Assembly: GCA_036340215.1 (NCBI GenBank)
Contig: JAYYZF010000044.1
Location: 1 to 13,517 of the forward strand
Direction: 5' to 3'
Length of the DNA: 13,517 nt
Origin: JABJPE01 sp036340215
GTDB lineage: Bacteria > Pseudomonadota > Gammaproteobacteria > Comchoanobacterales > Comchoanobacteraceae
Positions 1-6,921 of the stretch are shown here, one piece after another. Every line of letters begins with the position of its first letter. Position 1 is the first letter of the stretch. The notes beneath the pieces were generated by a model. The model ran no database searches. It was not told where the DNA came from and was given only the letters and a program-made list of their open reading frames with translations. The position numbers and the translations under genes are program-made.

Positions 1-269
1 ACTCCAGAAATACCATATTCTGGATGAATATCTACAGGCATACCACGCCCGTTATCGGCAACAGTGATGGCGCCATCTTTAGAATAGGTTACACTTATGT
101 CAGTCGCATATCCGGCCATGGCCTCATCAACAGCATTATCAATAGCTTCTTGTGCTAGATGATTAGGCCTAGATGTATCTGTATACATACCTGGTCTAAT
201 TCTAACAGGGTCTAATCCAGATAAAACTTCAATATCTTGTGAAGCATAGTTCTTTTCTTGTGGGGTCAT
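1..269 (-). CDS. parE: DNA topoisomerase IV subunit B, N-terminal part (partial)
   Basis: Only the first 89 codons are present; the gene runs off the left edge. ParE is the ATPase subunit of topoisomerase IV, which with ParC decatenates daughter chromosomes. The visible part is the start of the GHKL ATPase domain: a VLSGLDPVRIRPGMY block at about residues 15-29, then TSRPNHL (32-38), which is typical of ParE, where GyrB usually has a different segment. Next come ExxDNxxDE (41-49, metal and ATP-binding Asn) and DNGRGMP (72-78, ATP-lid glycines). The start is the ATG at 269-267; no good Shine-Dalgarno sequence precedes it. It lies 50 bases downstream of nudF on the same strand, so co-transcription is likely. 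ParE rather than GyrB is inferred from the RPNHL motif and from the nudF/tolC neighbourhood. Confidence 0.93.
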   Translation of the reverse strand, partial: MTPQEKNYASQDIEVLSGLDPVRIRPGMYTDTSRPNHLAQEAIDNAVDEAMAGYATDISVTYSKDGAITVADNGRGMPVDIHPEYGISG

Positions 270-319
270 AATTAATGTCTAAATGTTAATAAGTTATTTA
301 TCTGATAGTATTACACTTA

Positions 320-925
320 CTACTTTTGTTTCAAGTTATTTTTGTTTAATCGCAACCACTGCAAAGCTATTATTGTGAGGCTATTACAGATTAGACCTGA
401 GTCTAGCATAGCAAAAGCTTCATTAGCGGATAGAATATGAACTTTAATATCCTCAAACTCAGACCTAATCCCACAAAAATCCTTAGCCTGGGAGCTATCG
501 ACATCTGACCAGTACAATGACAACCTTTCGCTAGAAGCACCAGGACTTACCCAGTAGCTTGAGATGAAAGACAAATGTCTAGACTCTATACCCGTCTCTT
601 CGAAAAGCTCGCGTAAGGCCATATCTTCAAGGTTTTCACCTTTTTTATCAACTATTCCAGCAACTATTTCAAATAACCATGGCGAGATTTCATCAGCTAA
701 AGCTCCAATCCTAAATTGCTCAATTAAAACAACCTTATCCCTTTCAACGTCATATGGAAGTATACCAGCAACTGTAGGCTTTATATTACATTCTCTGTAA
801 AAAGTATCACTTAATGTTCCATCAAAATAATTTATTTTTAGTGAATATTTTTTTAAAGCATTATGTCCTTCGTAAATAGTTTCTATCTTATCGATATATA
901 CATCAGAACTTGTTTTTTTAGTCAT
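320..925 (-). CDS. nudF: ADP-ribose pyrophosphatase, Nudix family (NudF type)
   Basis: A 201-residue Nudix hydrolase expected to split ADP-ribose into AMP and ribose 5-phosphate in the cytoplasm. The Nudix box spans residues 90-113, with E97, R105, E106, E109, E110 and G112. A proline (P128) lies 15 residues after the box, a signature of ADP-ribose-specific members, and the C-terminal EFEDIKVHI and IIALQWL segments resemble E. coli NudF. The stretch between the first Gly and first Glu of the box is six residues instead of the canonical five. The ATG at 925-923 is preceded by GGGAG with a 6-base spacer, which supports this start. It is divergent from tolC and upstream of parE. E. coli has the same relative order and orientation, but with yqiB, cpdA and yqiA between nudF and parE. 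Confidence 0.93.
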   Translation of the reverse strand: MTKKTSSDVYIDKIETIYEGHNALKKYSLKINYFDGTLSDTFYRECNIKPTVAGILPYDVERDKVVLIEQFRIGALADEISPWLFEIVAGIVDKKGENLEDMALRELFEETGIESRHLSFISSYWVSPGASSERLSLYWSDVDSSQAKDFCGIRSEFEDIKVHILSANEAFAMLDSGLICNSLTIIALQWLRLNKNNLKQK

Positions 926-945
926 AGTAATCTCCCATAAAATTA

Positions 946-961
946 TATTCTAGCCAGAATA
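946..961. promoter_or_regulatory. Inverted repeat in the nudF-tolC divergent region
   Basis: TATTCT and AGAATA form a perfect 6-bp inverted repeat around AGCC, just upstream of the nudF ribosome binding site. It could be an operator. No regulator can be named, and in AT-rich DNA a repeat this short may be chance. Confidence 0.2.
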
Positions 962-983
962 AATTAATTTTCATTAGTTATTA

Positions 984-1013
984 TTGCTTAATAAAATATA
1001 AATGTAATAAAAT
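984..1013 (+). promoter_or_regulatory. Possible tolC promoter
   Basis: TTGCTT (984-989) and TAAAAT (1008-1013) are separated by 18 bases, giving a weak sigma-70-like promoter whose transcript would start about 20 bases before the preferred tolC start. The -10 is one base from consensus; the -35 matches only in TTG. Confidence 0.3.
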
Positions 1014-1041
1014 TGAATTGCTTTGAGATATGGAGTCTAGC

Positions 1042-2385
1042 ATGAATAAAAAATTACTTGTCTTAACTATGCTACTAAACACAGTAATAGCGGGGCAACT
1101 AGAATCTGGAGTCTTAAGCGCCCTACTAAATGATGATTCGTTTAAGGCTAATCAAGCAAAATATAACTCTATTTTAAAAAACCAAGATATAGTCATGGAT
1201 AATCTAAAACCTCATGTAGGCGCAGAAACAAACATAGCTAGGGAAAAATATAGCGCAAGTGGTAGCAACAATATAGAGCGTAGTGATACTTTTACCTCAC
1301 ACAATCTGCGTGTAAAAATAGAACAAAGATTGTTTGATTTAGAAGCTTATGAAAATTATAAGCTTAGTGAGATTCAAGCAGATAAAGCAGAGGTTGACTT
1401 AAGTATTTCTAAACAAGAATTAATTCTTAATGTAGCAAGCCAATATTTAGATGTTCTAAAAAGTTATGCCATTTACGAAGCAGCAATAAGCCAAGAGCAA
1501 GCACTTAATCTTCAAAAACAATATGATCTTTCAAAATTTAAAGCTGGAGCAATAACTGAAAGTGATTTGCTTGAAACCTCAGCTAAATATGACTCTAGTA
1601 TTGCGTATAGAATAGAGATGAAAAGCAATCTTTTTGATGCTATTAACTTATATAAATCAACCACAAAAATAAACAACCCCCAATTTATGAAACTAAAAGA
1701 CAATTTTGTCCCACAAAGTAAAAAGAATGCAAAAATTGATAGCAAGATTGTGCTAATGAAGAAGAATAATTTAGAGTTAAAAAGTGCAACCCTACATTCA
1801 TATGCAGTGAGAAAAGAAATAGATGTGGATAAATCAAAGCATCTTCCAACTATAAAACTATCTGGACTATACAGCGATGCCCATGTACCAAATAGCGTAA
1901 TTAATACATATACAAATACTGAAGAAACTGAATCCAAGAATATCACTGTCAACTTTGAGTTACCTATTTATGAGGGAGGAGCAGTAAACGATCAAATTAT
2001 AAAAACAAAATATAAATATGAAAAAGCTCAAGCAGAGCTTGACCAAATCAAGTCTGACTTGATCTTATCACTAAGAAAAACACATCATCATTTACTAGCT
2101 GGAGAAAAGCAAATTGGAGCATTGCTCAATTCTGTACTATCTTCAAAGAGCTCCGTCAAGGCACAAAGAAATGGCTATGAAGCAGGAACTAGGACTAATC
2201 TTGAACTCTTAAGCGCAATAAGTCAATTACGTGAATCTCAAAGCCAATACGCTATTACAAGATATGATTATCTAAAAAATGAACTCTTAGAAAAAAAATT
2301 AACTGGTGAATTAAACCTTGACGATATAACTGAACTAGACCAAATATTGGCACAAGCAGTTAATCTTCCCTCAGAAAACACTTGA
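1042..2385 (+). CDS. tolC: TolC-family outer membrane efflux protein
   Basis: This is the outer-membrane exit duct of tripartite efflux pumps and type I secretion systems. From the preferred start it has 447 residues. Residues 1-18 look like a signal peptide (MNKK, hydrophobic stretch, then AG). The rest has the two-fold repeat of the family: long helical stretches around residues 100-205 and 315-425, with strand segments near 300-313. The late GYEAGTRTNLELL block (about 378-390) and the following RYDYLKNELL segment are typical of TolC. An upstream in-frame ATG at 1030 is possible, but the ATG at 1042 has GGAG (1032-1035) with a 6-base spacer and gives a better signal peptide. It is divergent from nudF, as in E. 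coli, and its last 26 bases overlap the end of waaA tail to tail. No dedicated inner-membrane pump genes are nearby, so it is probably a shared duct. Confidence 0.92.
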   Translation: MNKKLLVLTMLLNTVIAGQLESGVLSALLNDDSFKANQAKYNSILKNQDIVMDNLKPHVGAETNIAREKYSASGSNNIERSDTFTSHNLRVKIEQRLFDLEAYENYKLSEIQADKAEVDLSISKQELILNVASQYLDVLKSYAIYEAAISQEQALNLQKQYDLSKFKAGAITESDLLETSAKYDSSIAYRIEMKSNLFDAINLYKSTTKINNPQFMKLKDNFVPQSKKNAKIDSKIVLMKKNNLELKSATLHSYAVRKEIDVDKSKHLPTIKLSGLYSDAHVPNSVINTYTNTEETESKNITVNFELPIYEGGAVNDQIIKTKYKYEKAQAELDQIKSDLILSLRKTHHHLLAGEKQIGALLNSVLSSKSSVKAQRNGYEAGTRTNLELLSAISQLRESQSQYAITRYDYLKNELLEKKLTGELNLDDITELDQILAQAVNLPSENT

Positions 2386-3643
2386 TAAACTCTAGATGTT
2401 TGTGTGTTGCGCCTGATAAGCTTATAACATTTTCTATGGCAGCCTTACCCATTTTTTCTCGCATTGGCTTACTTTCTAGAAGAGCAATAATCTTGTCTTG
2501 TAACTCTATATGATTATTAACAGGTAACAATCCACCACACTTGATGAGCTGTCTTGTTACAAACGAAAAATTATATCTACTCGGCCCCATTAAAATCGCT
2601 TTTTGTAGAGCAGCTGGCTCGATTGGGTTTTTTCCCCCATGCTCTATAAAGCTGCCTCCTACAAAAACAACATCACTTGCTCTATACAGATCTAACATAA
2701 CACCCATTTCATCTATAAAAATTACATCCGCATCGGCCTTAGATTTTATATAATCACTATAAAGCGTAGATCTAATTTCGGGAAAATTGGCTTTATTGTG
2801 TTCAAAAAGGGACTTACTTCTAAAGCTGTGTCTAGGGGCACAAATTAAAACTAAATTTGAAAATTTTGGTTTCAGATTTCTGTAGACATTAAGTATTATT
2901 TCTTCTTCACCAGGGTGAGTGCTTGCTGCCATTATAACAAGTCTATTTTCTAAGCTAGTATATTCAATTAGCGTTTTTTGCATTGTTATTTTTTTTGCAA
3001 AATCATATTTAATATTTCCTAAAGTTAGTATTTTCGGGCTATTATTTTCTGAAAGAAAATTAAAGCGTTTTAAGTCTTGGCGAGACTGTGCACCGATCAA
3101 AGATAAATTAGACATTACCTCAGCAGTAAACTTCTTAATTCGAGCGTAACTCCTACAAGATTTTTTTGAAAGACGAGCATTGGCCAAAATTATAGGTATT
3201 TTTTTTCTTGAGGCTACTCGGAGCATATTTGGCCAAATTTCTGTCTCTAAAACAATTGCAATTTTAGGCTTAAATATATCTAAGAAACGTTTTATAAATA
3301 AGTCAAGGTCGTAAGGCAAATAAACAACTACAACCTGATTATTTTTAGAATAAAAGTTATTTGCCCTTTTCTTACCTGTAGGTGTCGATACTGTTATAAC
3401 AATATTATAATCAGGAAATAACTTTAAACACTCATCAATTAAACTCGAAGCTGCAACAACCTCTCCAACTGATACAGCATGAAACCAAAGTGAATTTTGC
3501 ACATCAACTTTATCTAAGTTGTATATGCCTAAACGTTGTAGCCACCCCCTCAAGTAATCTGTATCAGTTCTAGCTTTTATCGTTAGCCTTAAAAATAACG
3601 ATGGTAAAAATAAAATTAAAAAAAAGTTATAAATACTATACAT
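2360..3643 (-). CDS. waaA: 3-deoxy-D-manno-octulosonic acid (Kdo) transferase
   Basis: WaaA (KdtA) transfers Kdo from CMP-Kdo to the lipid A precursor, linking lipid A to the LPS core on the inner face of the inner membrane. The 427-residue length matches the family. Residues 1-22 are hydrophobic and would anchor the enzyme. The acceptor-side motif HAVSVGE (55-61) contains the Glu that acts as catalytic base in characterised homologues. LPYDLD, ETEIWPN and ILANARLS follow, and the GT-B donor-binding half carries ASTHPGEE, FVGGSFIEHGGKNPIEPA and LMGPSRYNF. The start is an ATG with only a weak GGA upstream. The stop lies inside the last codons of tolC on the other strand. Whether it adds one, two or more Kdo residues cannot be read from sequence. 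Confidence 0.95.
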   Translation of the reverse strand: MYSIYNFFLILFLPSLFLRLTIKARTDTDYLRGWLQRLGIYNLDKVDVQNSLWFHAVSVGEVVAASSLIDECLKLFPDYNIVITVSTPTGKKRANNFYSKNNQVVVVYLPYDLDLFIKRFLDIFKPKIAIVLETEIWPNMLRVASRKKIPIILANARLSKKSCRSYARIKKFTAEVMSNLSLIGAQSRQDLKRFNFLSENNSPKILTLGNIKYDFAKKITMQKTLIEYTSLENRLVIMAASTHPGEEEIILNVYRNLKPKFSNLVLICAPRHSFRSKSLFEHNKANFPEIRSTLYSDYIKSKADADVIFIDEMGVMLDLYRASDVVFVGGSFIEHGGKNPIEPAALQKAILMGPSRYNFSFVTRQLIKCGGLLPVNNHIELQDKIIALLESKPMREKMGKAAIENVISLSGATHKHLEFIKCFLRED

Positions 3644-3674
3644 ATGAATCCAAATTAGAGAAAGACACTCTCAT

Positions 3675-3699
3675 AGTTTAACACATCTAGAGTTTAACA
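3675..3699 (-). promoter_or_regulatory. Two TGTTAAACT repeats upstream of waaA (possible extended -10 elements)
   Basis: Read on the minus strand, TGTTAAACT occurs twice (3699-3691 and 3683-3675), 16 bases apart. The nearer copy ends 31 bases before the waaA start. Each fits TGn followed by TAAACT, an extended -10 element with a 4/6 hexamer, and no good -35 is visible. The same 9-mer lies at the same distance from rpe. Alternatively it is a direct-repeat binding site. Confidence 0.35.
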
Positions 3700-3716
3700 G
3701 ACATATTTAAACTTAG

Positions 3717-3731
3717 TAATAATGATTATTA
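3717..3731. promoter_or_regulatory. Fur-box-like palindrome upstream of dps
   Basis: TAATAAT-G-ATTATTA is a perfect 7-1-7 palindrome. It differs from the Fur 7-1-7 consensus (TGATAAT-N-ATTATCA) only at the second base of each arm, symmetrically. It sits between the divergent waaA and dps genes, 69 bases before the dps start, which suggests iron-responsive control of dps and possibly of waaA. No binding evidence exists here. Confidence 0.55.
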
Positions 3732-3768
3732 TATTGAATATAAATCAGAAAAAACACTGATTATAGTC

Positions 3769-3774
3769 TATACT
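3769..3774 (+). promoter_or_regulatory. Possible dps -10 element
   Basis: TATACT is 5/6 to the -10 consensus and would place the transcript start about 20 bases before dps. No recognisable -35 lies 16-18 bases upstream, so an activator or an alternative sigma factor may be needed. The hexamer overlaps an 11-bp palindrome (TATAG-T-CTATA, 3762-3772). Confidence 0.35.
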
Positions 3775-3800
3775 TAGTGGGTGAGAGATGGAGAAATAAC

Positions 3801-4271
3801 ATGAAAAAAAAAGCAATAATCGGCATTAGACCAAATGCTAAAGTCATAGAAGCACTCAGAGTAACATTAGCAAACTCGTATGCACTTTATCTAAAAACTC
3901 AAAATTATCACTGGAACGTAACTGGCAACCAGTTTAGCAGCCTGCACTTACTATTCGAAAAACAGTATACAGATCTAGCTGAAGCAATTGACGAGATAGC
4001 TGAGAGAATCAGAGCTCTTGACTGTCTCGCTCCTGGTAGCTTTGAAATTTTCAACAATATGAAGGATATCAAGGATGCTATTGAAGGGGCTGCGAGTGAT
4101 CATATGTTAAAAGATCTTAGAGATGACAATATGCATCTAGCAGAAATGCTCAAAGAAGGGGTATCTATAGCGCAAAAACATAATGACGAAGCAACAGCAG
4201 ATCTTTTTATTGAGAGAATTCGGGTCCACGAGAAAAATGCATGGATGCTAAACAGCAGCCTACAAAAATAA
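3801..4271 (+). CDS. dps: Dps-family ferritin-like iron-storage and DNA-protection protein
   Basis: Dps dodecamers oxidise Fe(II), usually with hydrogen peroxide, and store ferric iron, protecting DNA in the cytoplasm. From the chosen start it has 156 residues. The inter-subunit ferroxidase site is intact: H37 (in NYHWNV), H49, D64 and E68, with the 12-, 15- and 4-residue spacing of E. coli H51, H63, D78 and E82. The position of E. coli D67 is Glu (E53), a conservative change. The N-terminus MKKKAIIGIR is short and basic, so some DNA contact is possible but weakly supported. The ATG at 3801 follows GGAG (3790-3793) with a 7-base spacer. An upstream in-frame ATG at 3777 would put that site inside the coding region and is less likely. 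A Fur-box-like palindrome lies upstream. Confidence 0.93.
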   Translation: MKKKAIIGIRPNAKVIEALRVTLANSYALYLKTQNYHWNVTGNQFSSLHLLFEKQYTDLAEAIDEIAERIRALDCLAPGSFEIFNNMKDIKDAIEGAASDHMLKDLRDDNMHLAEMLKEGVSIAQKHNDEATADLFIERIRVHEKNAWMLNSSLQK

Positions 4272-4292
4272 GATATATTTTTGATATCATAT

Positions 4293-4715
4293 TTACTTAT
4301 TTACTATGATAACACTGTTTTCTAGCTCATAAAAAGATGTAATAATATCGCCAATAACATTCCTATTTGTAGCGTTTTTAAGAGTCAAATATTTATTTAG
4401 CTCCATTGATGACACCCATCCATATTGTTTTGGGTAACCTACAATATAGAGGTCTATATCTCCTTTTGGACAATGAAATATATATTCATCAACGAACATC
4501 TCGTTTTTACTTAGGGCATTATCTAAATTAGCGTGAATGACTCTTGTATTCTTAGCTAATACACTTTTTGGAGCGTCATGATTAGTTATACTCGGTGATA
4601 CATCTGAGTAAATTAAATACATATTACAGCTTGAGTCATTACGTAAAGCTATTGATTCATTTGCAAATGAAAGTGAAAAAATTAGCAGAGCTGTAATGAA
4701 CTTCGTAAAAAACAA
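4293..4715 (-). CDS. Small secreted protein of unknown function (paralogue A)
   Basis: I do not recognise this family. The 140-residue product begins with a clear signal peptide (residues 1-18, probable cut after FA), so it is exported to the periplasm or beyond. The mature part looks strand-rich, with two cysteines (C30 and C82) that could form a disulfide, and a Trp at 100. No enzyme motif is seen. The start is TTG at 4715-4713, because no in-frame ATG exists between the upstream stop and the signal peptide; GAGG with an 8-base spacer supports it. It is a diverged paralogue of the gene immediately upstream (4880-5293). Both have the NDSSC motif after the signal peptide, the cysteine spacing (52 versus 51), the later Trp and a similar C-terminal end. 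The 164-base gap to that gene shows no clear promoter or terminator. Confidence 0.75.
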   Translation of the reverse strand: MFFTKFITALLIFSLSFANESIALRNDSSCNMYLIYSDVSPSITNHDAPKSVLAKNTRVIHANLDNALSKNEMFVDEYIFHCPKGDIDLYIVGYPKQYGWVSSMELNKYLTLKNATNRNVIGDIITSFYELENSVIIVNK

Positions 4716-4879
4716 TATACAAGCCTCAAAAAAAGAATATGTTAATATATTTCTTTATAAAAATGAAGGGCGATTAAGATTAAATGTTACACAACGCATT
4801 GGCAATTTTGTTAGCCGAAACAGACAACAACCGATAGGCTACTGCTCACTGCAATTAATAAGCAAGGTAACCTCTACAC

Positions 4880-5293
4880 CTAACTCTTATCAACTAAAAC
4901 TACTTTGTTAGTTTTAAAGCTTGAGCCACCGCAAATTTCAGAATCATCCTCTTTGAAAGACATGTTACTTAGATGGACTTTTCTATTTGACTCTAGAGCT
5001 GCTTCCCAACCAGAACTAAAAGCACCAACAGACAAGTAAATATAACGAGAGCTGTCACAGGAAGTGATAAACAAGTCCAATGTATAATCATCATTGTATG
5101 AGCCGGTGAAATCCATGTTAACCATACCGCTTGAATGAGGACTTATAACTGAAGGAGCCGTATGCCTTTTTATACCTGGAGTAGAAATATTTCCTGAGTG
5201 TACAAACTTACAGCTAGAGTCATTTTGTATAATTATATTTGCAGCGTTCGCTACTGTCATGGCAAACAAAAATAGTGCTGGTAATTTTTTCAT
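4880..5293 (-). CDS. Small secreted protein of unknown function (paralogue B)
   Basis: A 137-residue product with a strong signal peptide (residues 1-17, MKKLP then a hydrophobic stretch, probable cut after ANA). The mature protein has NDSSC with C28, then C79 and an extra C121, and W96 in a GWEAAL context. It looks like a small strand-rich extracytoplasmic domain; no catalytic motif is visible. The ATG is preceded by AAAGGAG, one of the best ribosome binding sites in the window, and by a TTGACA promoter of its own. It is followed by paralogue A on the same strand. I cannot assign a function; a disulfide-bonded periplasmic or surface protein is the most that can be inferred. Confidence 0.8.
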   Translation of the reverse strand: MKKLPALFLFAMTVANAANIIIQNDSSCKFVHSGNISTPGIKRHTAPSVISPHSSGMVNMDFTGSYNDDYTLDLFITSCDSSRYIYLSVGAFSSGWEAALESNRKVHLSNMSFKEDDSEICGGSSFKTNKVVLVDKS

Positions 5294-5320
5294 ATTTATA
5301 TCTCCTTTGATAGTCCGTCA

Positions 5321-5349
5321 AAAATATCACTATTACAAAAAAATGTCAA
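5321..5349 (-). promoter_or_regulatory. Promoter of the secreted-protein pair
   Basis: On the minus strand a consensus TTGACA (5349-5344) is followed after 17 bases by TATTTT (5326-5321, 4/6 to the -10). The transcript would begin about 20 bases before the start of the 4880-5293 gene. Having its own promoter implies expression independent of hemL, which ends just upstream. Confidence 0.5.
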
Positions 5350-5372
5350 ATAAACGCATAAATTGGTTTAAA

Positions 5373-6668
5373 TTAGCAACAATACTCACGACTTAAGTTG
5401 CATACAAAGTCTTTAAAAGTAGATAAAGTTGCTTCTATATCCAAGAGGGAGTGCGAGCTCGAGATGAAAGCCGCTTCGTAAGGTGATGGAGCAAGGTTTA
5501 TTCCAGACTTTAACATTTTATGGAAGAAACTTATAAAAAGCTGACGCTCCTTACTAGAATAAATGGGATAAGAGGTAACTGTACGCTCTGAAAAGTTAAT
5601 ACCGAACATACCTCCAATAGCAGAAGCTTGGAAATCAACATTATTTTCAACTGCAATTTCCTTTAGTCCGGAAACTAGCCTCGTTGATTTTTCTCCTAGT
5701 GACTCAAAAAATCCTGGTGCAGAAATCAAATCAAGAGTTGCTGAACCTGCAGCCAAAGCTATCGGGCTCCCAGATAAAGTTCCAGCTTGATATACTGGGC
5801 CATCAGGGGCGAGCATATCCATGATTTTAGCCTTTGCAGCAAAAGCTCCAATGGGGAAACCTCCTCCCAGAACCTTACCCAACATTACTATATCTGGCTC
5901 TATTCCATAGAGCTCATAAGATCCTCCTAAGGCAACCCTAAAACCAGTCATAACCTCATCAAATAGTAACAAGCAGTTAAATTCATCACAAAGTTTTCTG
6001 AGCCCAGCAAGGAATCCTTCTTGAGGTAGCACCATACCCATATTCCCGGCAATTGGTTCAACGATTACTGCTGCAACATCATGTGAAAACTCTTGCAATA
6101 AAGATTTCACACTCTCAAGATCATTATAAGATGCCACAAGTGTATGCTTAGCTTGCTCATCTAAAACCCCTGGGGAGCTTGGCTGTCCACAGCTTAATGC
6201 TCCAGAACCAGAACTAACAAGCAACGAGTCACTATGTCCATGATAACAACCATTAAACTTTATTATTTTTCGCTTACCTTTGTAAGCTCGTGCTAGTCTA
6301 ATAGCACTCATACATGCCTCTGTACCAGAACTGACAAAGCGTATTTTTTCAATGTAAGGTAAATAAGATATTATTTTTTCAGCCATCTCCAGCTCAAGCT
6401 CATGAGATGCCCCAAAGTGAGTGCCTTTACTTAGATACTTGCTGACATTTTTCAAGACATAGTCGTTCCCATGACCGACGATCATTGGACCATATGCTCC
6501 AACATAGTCAATGTAATCTTTTCCCTGAACATCTTGGATATGAGCCCCATTCCCCGAGACAAAAATTGGAGGAGTACCGCCAACATACTTAAATGCTCTG
6601 ACTGGAGAGCTCACTCCCCCAGGAATTATCCTCTTGGCTCTATCATGTAGATTCTGTGTAGATATCAT
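5373..6668 (-). CDS. hemL: Glutamate-1-semialdehyde 2,1-aminomutase
   Basis: HemL is a cytoplasmic PLP enzyme that converts glutamate-1-semialdehyde to 5-aminolevulinate, completing the C5 route to the first tetrapyrrole precursor. The 431 residues match the family length. Diagnostic segments include IPGGVSSPVRAF near the N-terminus, SSGTEACMSAIRLAR (113-127), CYHGHSDSLL (141-150), FDEVMTGFR (236-244) and the PLP lysine K265 in MLGKVLGGG. TLSGSPIALAAG follows. The ATG at 6668-6666 has a moderate AAAGG upstream. It is transcribed divergently from the rubredoxin-hemC operon. This implies the organism makes aminolevulinate from glutamyl-tRNA rather than from glycine and succinyl-CoA. Confidence 0.97.
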   Translation of the reverse strand: MISTQNLHDRAKRIIPGGVSSPVRAFKYVGGTPPIFVSGNGAHIQDVQGKDYIDYVGAYGPMIVGHGNDYVLKNVSKYLSKGTHFGASHELELEMAEKIISYLPYIEKIRFVSSGTEACMSAIRLARAYKGKRKIIKFNGCYHGHSDSLLVSSGSGALSCGQPSSPGVLDEQAKHTLVASYNDLESVKSLLQEFSHDVAAVIVEPIAGNMGMVLPQEGFLAGLRKLCDEFNCLLLFDEVMTGFRVALGGSYELYGIEPDIVMLGKVLGGGFPIGAFAAKAKIMDMLAPDGPVYQAGTLSGSPIALAAGSATLDLISAPGFFESLGEKSTRLVSGLKEIAVENNVDFQASAIGGMFGINFSERTVTSYPIYSSKERQLFISFFHKMLKSGINLAPSPYEAAFISSSHSLLDIEATLSTFKDFVCNLSREYCC

Positions 6669-6710
6669 TAATTACCTTTTATTGTCTTACAAATATTTGT
6701 TTCATATGTT

Positions 6711-6740
6711 ATTATAGCCATTTTATTAGTCCCGTCACAA
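6711..6740 (-). promoter_or_regulatory. Possible hemL promoter
   Basis: On the minus strand, TTGTGA (6740-6735) and a perfect TATAAT (6716-6711) are 18 bases apart, placing the transcript start about 36 bases before hemL. The region is shared with the divergent rubredoxin gene, whose own promoter must lie in the same 86 bases but is not clear. Confidence 0.45.
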
Positions 6741-6754
6741 GGGGGGAATCGAGT

Positions 6755-6916
6755 ATGGCAAAACATTTATGTATACATTGTGGCTTTATCTACGATGAAA
6801 CTGAAGGATATCCGGATGATGATATTACTGCAGGGACAAAGTGGGAAGATGTACCTGATACCTGGGTATGCCCAGATTGTGCTGCAATGAAAACAGACTT
6901 TGAAGAAATAGAATAA
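6755..6916 (+). CDS. rubA: Rubredoxin
   Basis: A 53-residue electron carrier whose single iron is held by four cysteines, in a CIHC knuckle (C6 and C9) and a CPDC knuckle (C39 and C42). Between them lies the typical aromatic and acidic rubredoxin core: YDETEGYPDDDI, then GTKWEDVPDTW. The usual Gly after the second knuckle is Ala here (CPDCA). The ATG follows a G-rich AAGGGGGG ribosome binding site about 8 bases upstream. The alpha/beta hydrolase starts 5 bases after its stop, so the two are co-transcribed. Its redox partner is not visible in the window. Proposed roles in other bacteria include alkane hydroxylation and protection against oxidative stress; neither can be assigned here. Confidence 0.96.
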   Translation: MAKHLCIHCGFIYDETEGYPDDDITAGTKWEDVPDTWVCPDCAAMKTDFEEIE

Positions 6917-6921
6917 CCACG

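Noticed and set aside
942..947. Perfect TATAAT on the minus strand before nudF
   Set aside because: It would start the transcript within the nudF ribosome binding site and has no -35, so it is unlikely to be the promoter.
1030..1041. Upstream ATG for tolC
   Set aside because: The GGAG that serves the ATG at 1042 would lie inside the coding sequence, and the signal peptide begins better at MNKK.
4696..4911. Plus-strand ORF of 71 codons between the secreted-protein genes
   Set aside because: No ribosome binding site, no recognisable protein features, and both ends lie antisense to the two secreted-protein genes.
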